From NCBI RefSeq assembly GCF_003850045.1, contig NZ_RQJX01000020.1:1-64000 (forward strand): a stretch of 64,000 nt of DNA, written 5' to 3'. This document shows, piece after piece, positions 27,698-40,333 of this stretch (its first letter is position 1; the number at the start of each line of letters is the position of its first letter). The notes under the pieces were generated by a model. That model did no database searches. It was given only the letters and a program-made list of their open reading frames with translations, and was not told the origin of the DNA. This stretch comes from Aeromicrobium camelliae. Lineage in GTDB: Bacteria > Actinomycetota > Actinomycetes > Propionibacteriales > Nocardioidaceae. The translations under genes were made by a program, and so were the position numbers.

Positions 27698-29095
27698 ATG
27701 ACCTTCGCCGACGCCCGCTCGCGTGACGACGCGAGCCTCGTCCAGGCGACCCGCGGAGGCGACCACGCCGCGTACTCCGAACTCTTCGAACGGCATCGGG
27801 ACGCCGTCGAGCATCTCGCCGACATCGTCACCCGGGGTCGCGGCGCCGAGACCCTCGTGAACGCGACCTACGTCGAAGGACTGGGGCGCGTGCTGGACGG
27901 CGGCGCCGCCGGAGCGGCGTTCCGGCCCTGGATTCTGCAGGTGACGGTCGACTGCCACGGCAGTCCGGCACCTGCCACCACCGCGAGCGCGGCGTTCTGG
28001 TCCCTCACCGTCGGCCAGCAGGAGCTGATCTGGTCGGCGGTCGTCGACGACGCCCCCGTGGACTCCTCCGAACTGGCAGCGGCAGCGGAGCGCTGGCGCA
28101 CGGAGTTCCTGCGGCGGCAGCGCGACGATGCCTCCGCGCGCCATGCCCGCACGCACCTCGACGACCTGGCCGGGCACGCGGACGCGTGCGCGACCTGTCT
28201 CGGGTTGTGGTGGGCGGCCGACGAACTCGCCACTGCTCCCTCGCTGGCCCGCACCGTGCTGGGCCCGGGCGGAGAGCGCTACCTGCGCCAACCGCCACTC
28301 GACCGCCGCCGCCAGCGGCCTCGACCGCGCTGGGTCCCCGCGACGTTCGTCGCGTCGGTGGCCGCCGTGCTGCTCGCCACCAGCATCGGAGCACTGGCCG
28401 TCGCCCAATGGGGCCCCGGGAGCGTCCCACCGGCGTGGCGCACCTCTGCCCCCGCTCCGACGCCCGCCCCCAGCACGGACACCGCGCCACCGTCGGGCAA
28501 CACCCCGGCCGAGCCCACGGTGTCCCCGACGCCTACGGCCGAGCCTGGTTCACCGACGCCGGACACGGCCCCCACGCCGTCGGACACCGCCCCGACGCCG
28601 ACGCCCACAGCCCCCACGACCGGGGGCGGACCATCCGTTCCGGAGGCCATGTCGGTCGGCTTCGCTTTCGGCGACCCGCGCGACGAGTACGTGTCGCGCA
28701 ACGGTGCGACCTACCAGGCCCGGCACATCCGCTTCCAGGTCGTCGCGGAGCCCGCACAAGGCACGCACCGGCGCACGGTCATGATGCGATTCGAGTTCGC
28801 CGGGGCGGTCACGTTCCTCGGCAGCAGCGCGGAGCTGTCCTGCACGCCCTCCTTCCGCACGGTCACGTGCACCACGGCGTTGGCACCGGGCAACAGCGTG
28901 ACCGGGACGCTCACGGTCGAGGATCCGCAGGGTTCCGGCCGTGCGCGCGTCCACACGAGCGACGATCCGTCCGCCGTCCGTGATCACATCTTCGACTTCG
29001 GCCCGTGGGCGGGCGCCGAAAGCGCGAGCCCTCCGCCTCCCCCGCGCGAAGAGACGGCCGGCGGGACCGCGTCGGAAGAGCCGAGCGCCCCCTGA
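27698..29095 (+). CDS. Degenerate ECF sigma/zinc anti-sigma fusion with membrane helix and secreted domain
   Basis: This is a 465-residue mosaic. Residues 10-85 read like sigma region 2 (DDASLVQATRGGDHAAYSEL, then FRPWILQV). Residues 98-140 resemble the start of region 4 but are too short for a recognition helix. Residues 153-178 carry a zinc anti-sigma motif (H160, C164, C167). A membrane helix spans 213-236, a Pro/Thr/Ser-rich linker 248-312, and a probable extracytoplasmic beta-rich domain with two cysteines follows to about 430, ending in a Pro/Glu tail. Sigma factors fused to zinc-finger, membrane and extracellular parts are known in actinomycetes (ECF53-like), but this one probably cannot bind a -35 element. 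Function is unknown. Confidence 0.75.
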   Translation: MTFADARSRDDASLVQATRGGDHAAYSELFERHRDAVEHLADIVTRGRGAETLVNATYVEGLGRVLDGGAAGAAFRPWILQVTVDCHGSPAPATTASAAFWSLTVGQQELIWSAVVDDAPVDSSELAAAAERWRTEFLRRQRDDASARHARTHLDDLAGHADACATCLGLWWAADELATAPSLARTVLGPGGERYLRQPPLDRRRQRPRPRWVPATFVASVAAVLLATSIGALAVAQWGPGSVPPAWRTSAPAPTPAPSTDTAPPSGNTPAEPTVSPTPTAEPGSPTPDTAPTPSDTAPTPTPTAPTTGGGPSVPEAMSVGFAFGDPRDEYVSRNGATYQARHIRFQVVAEPAQGTHRRTVMMRFEFAGAVTFLGSSAELSCTPSFRTVTCTTALAPGNSVTGTLTVEDPQGSGRARVHTSDDPSAVRDHIFDFGPWAGAESASPPPPPREETAGGTASEEPSAP

Positions 29096-29135
29096 GCGAG
29101 TCGTGCACCGGGCCAGGGTGCGGTAAGAATGTCGT

Positions 29136-29615
29136 ATGACCCTTTTGCGAACCGTCGCCCGCCCGATGCTCGCGTCGATGTTCCTCTACGGAGGCACGAT
29201 GGCGTTGCGCAACGCCCCGGCCATGGCACCCAAGGTGCAGCCGCTGGCCGACAAGGTCCAGAAGGTGATCCCCTCCGCGAACGCGGTCACGCTCGCGCGG
29301 GTCAACGCCGCCGTGCACGTCGCCGCCGGACTCAGCCTGGCCACCGGGCACTTCCCGCGCGCCAGCGCGCTGGCGATCGCCGCCACCATGCCGGCCACCA
29401 CCGCCACAGGGCATCAGTTCTGGAACGAGACCGACCCGGACGCACGCCGCAACCAGACCATCCACTTCATGAAGAACGTGTCGATGACCGGCGGCCTGCT
29501 GCTCTCGGCACTCGACCCCGATCCGCACAAGAAGTGGGTGGGTGCCCGAGCCAAGAAGAAGGTCGCGGCCGCCGGGCACGCCATCGCCGACCAGGTCGAC
29601 GAGCTGCGGAGCTGA
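29136..29615 (+). CDS. DoxX family membrane protein
   Basis: This 159-residue DoxX-type protein has four hydrophobic segments and family features at ARPMLASMFLYGGTMALRNA and the third-helix region after NETDPDARRNQ. DoxX proteins sit in the membrane and are linked to redox or sulfur metabolism in some bacteria. The specific role is unknown. It is followed after four bases by aroA and is probably co-transcribed with it. Confidence 0.85.
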   Translation: MTLLRTVARPMLASMFLYGGTMALRNAPAMAPKVQPLADKVQKVIPSANAVTLARVNAAVHVAAGLSLATGHFPRASALAIAATMPATTATGHQFWNETDPDARRNQTIHFMKNVSMTGGLLLSALDPDPHKKWVGARAKKKVAAAGHAIADQVDELRS

Positions 29616-29619
29616 AGGC

Positions 29620-30888
29620 TTGACGCCATGGTGGCCCGCTCCCCATCGTGAGCGCCCGATCGACGCCGAGGTCGTCGTCCCGGGATCGAAGTCCCTGACC
29701 AACCGCGCCCTCGTGCTCGCCGCGCTCGCGGCTCGCGGCACCTCGCGACTGCACCAACCACTCGTCTCGCGCGACACCGAGCTCATGGCCGCGGCCCTCG
29801 AGAGCCTCGGGGCCCGCATCGAGCGCGATGCCGACTCCTGGACCGTCCATCCGCTTCAGCCCACCACGGAACCGGCGACGGTCGACTGCGGGCTGGCCGG
29901 CACCGTGATGCGGTTCGTCCCGCCGGTGGCGGCGCTCGGTTCGGCACCCGTCACCTTCGACGGCGACCCCCGCGCGCGCGAGCGTCCGATGGCCGGCACG
30001 ATCGCGGGCCTGCGTGCTCTCGGCGTGAAGGTCGAGGACGAGGACCGCGGCACCTTGCCGTTCACGGTGATGGGCGAGGGCGGCGTCACCGGCGGCCTGG
30101 TCGAGGTGGACGCGTCGTCCTCCAGCCAGTTCGTGTCCGCGCTCCTGCTCGTCGGCGCCCGGTTCCGGGAGGGCCTCGATCTGCGCCACACCGGCGCCGT
30201 GCTGCCGTCCCAACCGCACATCGACATGACGGTGACCGAACTGCGGCGACGGGGGGTCGTGGTCGACTCGACTCCCGGACGCTGGACCATCCAGCCCGGT
30301 CCGATCGCCCCGCTCGACGCGACGATCGAACCCGACCTGTCCAACGCCGGCGGATACGTGGCTGCGGCACTCGTCACCGGCGGCCGCGTCCGGGTGCGGT
30401 ACTGGCCGGAGGAGACCGACCAGGCCGGTGACGCCTGGCAGCGACTCGTCCCGGCCTTCGGCGGCGAGGTGCACCGCGACGGCGACACCCTCGAATTCCG
30501 CGGTACCGGCACGCTGCAGGGCGCCGACTTGGATCTGCACGATGTCGGCGAACTGACGCCCGTCGTGGCCGCGATCGCAGCCCTGGCCGAGGGGCCGACC
30601 ACGTTGCGTGGAATCGCCCATCTACGCGGCCACGAGACCGACCGGCTCGCGGCCCTGGCGACCGAGATCAACGGCCTCGGCGGAGCCGTCACCGAGACCG
30701 ACGACGGCTTGCACATCGATCCGCGATCACTGCGCGCCGGACGGTTCCACACCTACGCCGACCACCGCATGGCGCACGCCGGCGTCGTGCTCGGACTGCG
30801 CGTGCCCGGGATCGAGATCGAGGACATCGCCACCACGGCCAAGACGTATCCCACGTTCGCGCGGGACTGGACGGAGTTCACCCGGTGA
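29620..30888 (+). CDS. aroA: 3-phosphoshikimate 1-carboxyvinyltransferase (EPSP synthase)
   Basis: This 422-residue shikimate-pathway enzyme transfers enolpyruvyl from PEP to shikimate 3-phosphate. Motifs are VVPGSKSLTNRALVLAAL (PEP/S3P binding), DCGLAGTVMRFVPP, SSSQFVSALLL and the C-terminal YADHRMAHA with HETDRLAAL. The start is the TTG at 29620, with GGAG eight bases upstream; the longer open frame inside doxX has no similarity. Its stop overlaps the rsgA GTG. aroA-rsgA adjacency is conserved with M. tuberculosis. Confidence 0.94.
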   Translation: MTPWWPAPHRERPIDAEVVVPGSKSLTNRALVLAALAARGTSRLHQPLVSRDTELMAAALESLGARIERDADSWTVHPLQPTTEPATVDCGLAGTVMRFVPPVAALGSAPVTFDGDPRARERPMAGTIAGLRALGVKVEDEDRGTLPFTVMGEGGVTGGLVEVDASSSSQFVSALLLVGARFREGLDLRHTGAVLPSQPHIDMTVTELRRRGVVVDSTPGRWTIQPGPIAPLDATIEPDLSNAGGYVAAALVTGGRVRVRYWPEETDQAGDAWQRLVPAFGGEVHRDGDTLEFRGTGTLQGADLDLHDVGELTPVVAAIAALAEGPTTLRGIAHLRGHETDRLAALATEINGLGGAVTETDDGLHIDPRSLRAGRFHTYADHRMAHAGVVLGLRVPGIEIEDIATTAKTYPTFARDWTEFTR

Positions 30889-31877
30889 GTCCGCGCGAAC
30901 GCGACGAGCACGAGCGCTTCGAGCGCCCGCGTCGTCGCGGCAGCCGTCCGCGCACGAAAGACCGCCCCACGTACGATGCAGCGTCCGTGGCCCGGGTGGT
31001 GACGATCGATCGCGGTCGGTACACCCTCACGGCGGAGGACGGCACCGTGTTCACCGCGATGAAGTCCAGGCCCCTCGGCCGCCAGGGCGTCGTGGTCGGC
31101 GACGAGGTGCGCGTCGTGGGCGACCTGTCAGGCCGCGAAGGCACGCTGGCGCGGATCGTCGAGGTCCTCCCCCGCCGCACCGTGCTGCGGCGCACCGCGG
31201 ACGACGACGAAGCCCTCGAGCGCGTCATCGTCGCCAACGCCGACCGCATGGTCATCGTGCAGGCGCTCGCCGACCCTCCGCCGCGGATGGGGCTCATCGA
31301 CCGTTGTCTCGTGGCGGCCTTCGACGCGGGCATCGAACCCATCGTGTGCTTCACCAAGGCTGACCTCGGCTCCCCCGACGAACTACTCGCCCTGCTGCGA
31401 CCGCTCGACGTCCGGGTCGTGGTCACCCAGCGGGGCGGACCGCTGGATGAAGTGCGCGACGAACTGCGCGATCACACCAGCGTGCTCGTCGGGCACAGCG
31501 GGGTTGGCAAGTCGACACTGGTCAACGCGCTCGTGCCCGACGCCGACCGTGCGACCAGTCACGTCAACGAGGTGACGGGGCGGGGCCGGCACACGTCCAC
31601 CTCCGCGCAGCTGCTGGCTCTGCCCTTCGGCGGGTCGATCATCGACACTCCGGGCATCCGCTCGTTCGGCCTGCGCCACGTCGAGACCGACCACATCATC
31701 CGCGCGTTCCCCGATCTCGCGGAGGTCGCGCTCGACTGCCCGCGCGGCTGCACGCATCTGGTCGAGGAGCCCGAGTGCGCCCTCGACGTCGCGGTCGCCG
31801 AGGGACGCCTCCCTGCCGAGCGGGTCACGTCGTTCCGGCGCATCCTCGCGAGCCGCGCGACCGCCGCGGAGTACTAG
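30885..31877 (+). CDS. rsgA: Ribosome small-subunit GTPase RsgA
   Basis: This 330-residue circularly permuted GTPase helps 30S subunit maturation. A basic N-terminal extension (residues 1-30) precedes an OB-fold. The GTPase motifs are in permuted order: FTKADL (G4) before GHSGVGKSTLVNAL (G1) and DTPGIRSFG (G3). The zinc-finger region has CPRGCTHLVEEPEC. GTG start overlaps the aroA stop by four bases, showing translational coupling. Confidence 0.93.
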   Translation: MSPRERDEHERFERPRRRGSRPRTKDRPTYDAASVARVVTIDRGRYTLTAEDGTVFTAMKSRPLGRQGVVVGDEVRVVGDLSGREGTLARIVEVLPRRTVLRRTADDDEALERVIVANADRMVIVQALADPPPRMGLIDRCLVAAFDAGIEPIVCFTKADLGSPDELLALLRPLDVRVVVTQRGGPLDEVRDELRDHTSVLVGHSGVGKSTLVNALVPDADRATSHVNEVTGRGRHTSTSAQLLALPFGGSIIDTPGIRSFGLRHVETDHIIRAFPDLAEVALDCPRGCTHLVEEPECALDVAVAEGRLPAERVTSFRRILASRATAAEY

Positions 31878-31927
31878 GTCCTCCACCGTCGAGCCGGTGC
31901 CGGACGGCGGTTGCGTACGCTGTGGCC

Positions 31928-32800
31928 ATGGCCAACCCCTATCTCGACGACCTGCGCCTCGCGCACGTGCTCGCCGACTCGGCCGACAACCTGAGCATGG
32001 ACCGTTTCGGCGCGGTCGATCTGAACGTCTCCACCAAGCCCGACATGACGTACGTGACGGAGTCCGATCAGGCGGTGGAGGCGGCGATCCGGCGCACCCT
32101 CGCCTCCGCCCGCAGTCGCGACATCGTGCTCGGCGAGGAGGAGGGCGAGACCGAGGGCAGCACCGGGAGCTCCGAGCGCCGCTGGATCGTCGACCCGATC
32201 GACGGCACCTCCAACTTCGTGCGGGGCGTCCCGGTGTGGGGCACCCTCATCGCACTGGAGGAAGCCGGCGAGATCGTGGTGGGTTGCGTCTCCGCACCCG
32301 CCCTCGGCCGCCGCTGGTGGGCCTCGAAGGGCGGCGGCGCGCACACCGGCAAGTCACTGCTCAACGCGCGCCAGATCCAGGTGTCGCAGGTCAACGAACT
32401 GTCGGCCGCCTCGATCTCCTACGCCTCGCTCGGCGGGTGGGAGCAGATCGGCAAACGTGACGACTTCCTGCATCTGCTCTCTCGCGCCTGGCGCACCCGC
32501 GCCTACGGTGACTTCTGGTCCTACATGCTGCTCGCCGAGGGGGCGGTGGACATCGCCGCCGAACCGGAGCTCAACCTGTGGGACATGGCCGCGCTCGACA
32601 TCATCGTCCGCGAGGCCGGCGGACGGTTCACGAGTTTGTCCGGTGAACCGGGCCCCTGGGGCGGCAACGCGCTCGCCACGAACGGTCGGCTGCACGACAC
32701 GGCGATGGCGTTCGTCGGGTACTTCCCCGACGACGAGCCCGAGCCCTCCCCCGATCCGACGGACAACGTGCGCCACCTGGATCTGCGTCGTCGCTCCTGA
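31928..32800 (+). CDS. hisN: Histidinol-phosphatase (inositol monophosphatase family)
   Basis: This 290-residue Mg2+-dependent phosphatase has the metal sites GEEEGE, WIVDPIDGTSNFVRG and LNLWDMAALDIIVREAGG. The sequence and the position after aroA-rsgA match actinobacterial HisN, the histidine-pathway phosphatase, rather than a general inositol monophosphatase, although the two are hard to separate by sequence. An acidic Pro-rich tail (about 268-280) is an actinomycete addition. ATG is preceded by a weak ribosome-binding site. Confidence 0.88.
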   Translation: MANPYLDDLRLAHVLADSADNLSMDRFGAVDLNVSTKPDMTYVTESDQAVEAAIRRTLASARSRDIVLGEEEGETEGSTGSSERRWIVDPIDGTSNFVRGVPVWGTLIALEEAGEIVVGCVSAPALGRRWWASKGGGAHTGKSLLNARQIQVSQVNELSAASISYASLGGWEQIGKRDDFLHLLSRAWRTRAYGDFWSYMLLAEGAVDIAAEPELNLWDMAALDIIVREAGGRFTSLSGEPGPWGGNALATNGRLHDTAMAFVGYFPDDEPEPSPDPTDNVRHLDLRRRS

Positions 32801-32856
32801 GGTCTGGCGCGTTGATGTGACACAGGTTACATTCGGGACATCTCTGGAGGTGTCCC

Positions 32857-33285
32857 ATGCGTGTCCGCGACGTTCTCAGCTCCAAGGGCAGTGACCGGGT
32901 CTTCACGGTCAGCCCGCACACGACGATGCCCGCCCTGCTCGCGGCCTTGGCCGAGCACAACGTGGGGGCGCTCGTCGTCAGCGACGACGGGGTCACGATC
33001 CTCGGCATCGTGTCCGAGCGCGACATCGTCCGCAAGCTCCGCGAGCTGCCCGATCCCCGCGCGGCGACCGTGGAGTCGATCATGACCGTCGACATCCAGG
33101 TCTGCCGCCTCGACGATCCGCTGACCGACCTCATGTCGACGATGACCGAGTACCGGGTACGGCACGTCCCGGTCGTCGAGGACGGCGCACTGGTCGGCCT
33201 CGTCAGCATCGGTGACGCCGTGAAGTACCGCATGGAGCAGCTGCTGTTCGAGCGCGACCAGCTCGAACAGTACGTCCAGGGCTGA
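32857..33285 (+). CDS. CBS-pair domain protein
   Basis: This 142-residue protein consists almost only of two CBS motifs (about 1-65 and 70-130), with GIVSERDIVRKL and GLVSIGDAVKYRMEQL at their ends and a short helical tail. Stand-alone CBS pairs bind adenine nucleotides, often as stress or energy sensors. It starts with ATG behind CTGGAGG. Confidence 0.9.
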   Translation: MRVRDVLSSKGSDRVFTVSPHTTMPALLAALAEHNVGALVVSDDGVTILGIVSERDIVRKLRELPDPRAATVESIMTVDIQVCRLDDPLTDLMSTMTEYRVRHVPVVEDGALVGLVSIGDAVKYRMEQLLFERDQLEQYVQG

Positions 33286-33297
33286 GTGCTCCCTGGC

Positions 33298-33400
33298 TGG
33301 TCGAGTAACCAGCGAGCTCTGCGAGCAGGCGTATCGAGACCACGTGACGCGAGATCGGGAGGCCGATGCACGCGTCGTGCCTGACCACTACTCGATCATC
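33298..33400. repeat. Intergenic GGTCGAGTA...TACTCGATC element
   Basis: The segment begins ctggtcgagtaacc and ends ccactactcgatcat, with the internal motif gtatcgagacca. The same ends and core recur at 48138-48226 and 48243-48272. Such elements are dispersed between genes in many high-GC actinomycetes. It fills most of the 141-base gap between the CBS gene and arfB. Confidence 0.6.
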
Positions 33401-33426
33401 AACGGGTGCGCTGCCATGATCGACGG

Positions 33427-33843
33427 GTGAGTACCCGACGACACGGCCGCATCCGGCTGCCCGAGGAGGAGCTGAGCTGGCGGTTCAGCAGGTCCTCGGG
33501 TCCGGGCGGTCAGCACGTCAACACCGCGGACACCCGCGCCGAGGTGCTCTGGTCGCTGGCGGACTCGGCAGTCCTCGATGACGATGAGAAGGGGCGCGCC
33601 GCCGAGCGGCTCAGGTCCCGGCTGACCGCGGAGGGCGTCATCGCGGTCGCCTCGTCGCGCTACCGCTCCCAGCACCGCAACCGAGAGGCCGCTCGGGTCA
33701 GGCTCGAGGAACTCGTCACCGCGGCGGTCGCTCCGGTGGCCCGCCGCAAGCCCACGCGCAAGTCGCGGGCGGCCGATCAGCGCCGTCTCGACGCGAAACG
33801 CCGACGCAGCGAGCTCAAGCGCTCGCGCCGTGTGGAACCCTGA
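33427..33843 (+). CDS. arfB: Alternative ribosome-rescue factor ArfB
   Basis: This 138-residue stop-codon-independent peptidyl-tRNA hydrolase has the release-factor loop SSGPGGQHVNT, whose GGQ is the catalytic tripeptide. A basic C-terminal tail (from about residue 108, rich in RRK) enters the empty mRNA channel of stalled ribosomes. It lacks the codon-recognition domains of true release factors. GTG 33427 is chosen because it lies just before the domain. Confidence 0.92.
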   Translation: MSTRRHGRIRLPEEELSWRFSRSSGPGGQHVNTADTRAEVLWSLADSAVLDDDEKGRAAERLRSRLTAEGVIAVASSRYRSQHRNREAARVRLEELVTAAVAPVARRKPTRKSRAADQRRLDAKRRRSELKRSRRVEP

Positions 33844-33847
33844 CCGC

Positions 33848-34710
33848 ATGCCGACGCTCACCTTCCGCGGCCGCACCGTGACACGCGACCGGGCGCTCGT
33901 CATGGCGATCGTCAACCGCACCCCGGACTCCTTCTTCGACCGTGGTGCGACCTTCGACCCGCACCGGGCGCTCGAGGCGGTGGAGCGGGCGGTCGATGCC
34001 GGCGCGGACATCGTCGACATCGGCGGCGTCAAGGCCGGTACCGGTGCCGAGGTGACGGTGGCCGAGGAGATCGAGCGCACCGTCCCGTTCGTCGCCCGGG
34101 TGCGGGAACGCTTCGACGACCTCGTGATCAGCGTCGACACGTGGCGCGCGGAGGTGGGAGCCCGCTGCGCCGACGCCGGCGCCGATCTGCTCAACGACAC
34201 CTGGGCGGGCGCCGACCCGGAGCTGGCGGACGTCGCCGCAGCCTTCGGCTGCGGATACGTGTGCTCGCACACCGGCGGGGCCGAGCCGCGTACCGATCCG
34301 TTCCGGGTGGCTTACGACGACGTGGTACGCAGCGTCGCGGAGGAGACCACGGCCGCGGCCGAGAGCCTCGTGAAGCGCGGGGTACCGCGCGAGGGGATCC
34401 TCATCGACCCCACGCACGACTTCGGCAAGAACACCTTCCACGGGCTGGAACTGCTGCGCCGTACCGACGAGCTCGTCGCGACGGGCTGGCCCGTGCTCAT
34501 GGCGCTGTCCCGCAAGGACTTCGTCGGCGAAACCCTCGACCTGGGCGTCGACGACCGCCTCGAGGGGACGCTGGCCGCCACCGCGATCGCCGCCTGGCAC
34601 GGCGCGGCGGTGTTCCGCGCGCACGACGTGACCGCGACGCGGCGGGTCCTGGAGATGGTCGCCAGTATCCGTGGCGACCGTCCACCCGCCCGGCCGCGCC
34701 GCGGCCTCGC

Positions 34711-34714
<4 letters not shown>
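33848..34714 (+). CDS. folP2: FolP2-type dihydropteroate synthase paralog
   Basis: This 288-residue TIM-barrel protein of the dihydropteroate synthase family has IVNRTPDSFFDRGATF, DIGGVKAGTGAEV and LIDPTHDFGKNT. These follow the mycobacterial FolP2 (Rv1207) pattern, including the SIRGDRPPARPRRGLA tail, rather than FolP1. In mycobacteria FolP2 does not supply the folate-pathway activity, so the true reaction here is uncertain. ATG begins four bases after the arfB stop. It converges with the acyl-CoA ligase gene with a 4-base overlap. Confidence 0.88.
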
Positions 34715-39002
<4,288 letters not shown>

Positions 39003-39004
39003 TC

Positions 39005-39760
39005 ATGCAGGTCAAGGACACCGCAGCCATCGTCACCGGCGGAGCCTCCGGTCTCGGCGCCGCCACCGCCGCCGCGCTCATCGCGAAGGGCGCGCACGTC
39101 TACGCGCTGGACCTCGCATCGGCGATCGACAAAGCACCCGGCGACGAGCGCATCACGTACGTGCCCACGGACGTGACCGACGAGGGGCAGGTGCGCGAAG
39201 CGGTCCGCCAGGCCTCCGCGACCCTGCCCCTGCGGACCGTCGTCAACTGCGCCGGCATCGGACCCTCGGCTCGTATCCTCGGCCGCAAGGGAGTCCACGA
39301 TCTGGCGCTGTACGCGAAGGTCGTGCAGGTCAACCTCGTAGGCACGTTCACGGTGCTCGCGCTCGCCGCCGAGGCCATCGCGCAGACCGAGCCGCTGGAG
39401 CACGGCCAGCGCGGTGTCGTCGTCAACACGGCGTCGATCGCCGCCTTCGACGGACAGATCGGGCAGGTCGCGTACTCCTCGAGCAAGGGCGGCGTCGTGG
39501 GCATGACCCTGCCCGCGGCCCGCGACCTCGCGCAGTTCGGCATCCGGGTCAACACCGTCGCCCCCGGCATCGTCGACACCCCGATGCTCGCGACGGTCAG
39601 TGAGGAGTTCCGCGCGGGACTCGCCGCCGGGGTGCCGTTCCCCCAGCGCCTCGCGGCGCCCGAGGAGTACGCACAGCTCGTCACGATGATCGTCGAGCAC
39701 GACTACCTCAACGGCGAGACGATCCGCATGGACGGCGCGCTGCGCATGGCTCCTCGCTGA
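39005..39760 (+). CDS. SDR family 3-hydroxyacyl-CoA dehydrogenase-like
   Basis: This 251-residue short-chain dehydrogenase has an NAD-binding TGGASGLGAA motif, NCAG, and the catalytic YSSSK with Ser in NTASIAAFDG. It resembles 3-hydroxy-2-methylbutyryl-CoA/type II 3-hydroxyacyl-CoA dehydrogenases, which fits coupling to the upstream acyl-CoA dehydrogenase. It is probably the second gene of that operon. Confidence 0.88.
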   Translation: MQVKDTAAIVTGGASGLGAATAAALIAKGAHVYALDLASAIDKAPGDERITYVPTDVTDEGQVREAVRQASATLPLRTVVNCAGIGPSARILGRKGVHDLALYAKVVQVNLVGTFTVLALAAEAIAQTEPLEHGQRGVVVNTASIAAFDGQIGQVAYSSSKGGVVGMTLPAARDLAQFGIRVNTVAPGIVDTPMLATVSEEFRAGLAAGVPFPQRLAAPEEYAQLVTMIVEHDYLNGETIRMDGALRMAPR

Positions 39761-39845
39761 CGAACCCGCGGCGTCATCTCCGGTCGCGCCGGCTTGCGCC
39801 GTGTGGTGTGCTGGAGCGAGAAGACGCATCGACGAGGAGGTGGAG

Positions 39846-39989
39846 ATGTCCGACCCGTTCATCGAATCCCCGGCGCCCGACCACGACGTGGCCGAGCAGC
39901 AGCAGGACGTCTGGCAGGACGAGGAGCCGGAGAACGTCGTCCTCCCCGATGAGGAGCGCCCGGTCCCGTTGGAGGACCCGGAGGACTAG
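39846..39989 (+). CDS. Small acidic hypothetical protein (47 aa)
   Basis: This 47-residue peptide is very rich in Asp, Glu, Pro and Gln (MSDPFIESPAPDHDVAEQQQ at its start, PLEDPED at its end). It has an excellent ribosome-binding site (GAGGAGGTGGAG). It is probably intrinsically disordered. No family is recognised. Confidence 0.65.
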   Translation: MSDPFIESPAPDHDVAEQQQDVWQDEEPENVVLPDEERPVPLEDPED

Positions 39990-39993
39990 CGCG

Positions 39994-40155
39994 TCAGAGG
40001 ATCGTCGCTGCGGCGAAGGCGATGAAGGTCGTGCCGGTGAGCGCGGTGATGGCACCGCCGCCGTAGACCAGGGCCTCGCTGTGACGACGACGCCCGAAAA
40101 CCACGATCGCCACGCCGAGAGCGAGCAATAGGACCAACCGCAATGCGATCGGCAT
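39994..40155 (-). CDS. Small two-helix membrane protein (53 aa)
   Basis: This 53-codon minus-strand frame begins MPIALRLVLLLALGVAIVVF, continues through RRRHSEALVYGG and ends in a second hydrophobic helix. It has a strong ribosome-binding site (GGAGGAAAA) immediately before the ATG. It follows the ald locus on the same strand. The function is unknown. Confidence 0.65.
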   Translation of the reverse strand: MPIALRLVLLLALGVAIVVFGRRRHSEALVYGGGAITALTGTTFIAFAAATIL

Positions 40156-40258
40156 TTTTCCTCCGATCCGAGTTCATATCGATGATGTGGCATCTATTCT
40201 GCGCCATGCTGCTCAGCCCACCACCATCGGCACGATGTGATCTCGGTCGCGTCCCCGC

Positions 40259-40333
40259 TCAGCTTTCGGCGAGCACCTCGTTCGTCGGCACGTGGGCGAT
40301 GCCGAGCGCGTCTCCCACGTGCCGGTTGGTGAG
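40259..40333 (-). other. Separated C-terminal coding remnant of alanine dehydrogenase
   Basis: After the in-frame TAG of ald, the same frame stays open for 24 more codons and ends at TGA 40259-40261. The encoded residues (LTNRHVGDALGIAHVP...) look like the normal C-terminal helix of alanine dehydrogenase. It is not translated unless the TAG is read through. Confidence 0.75.
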
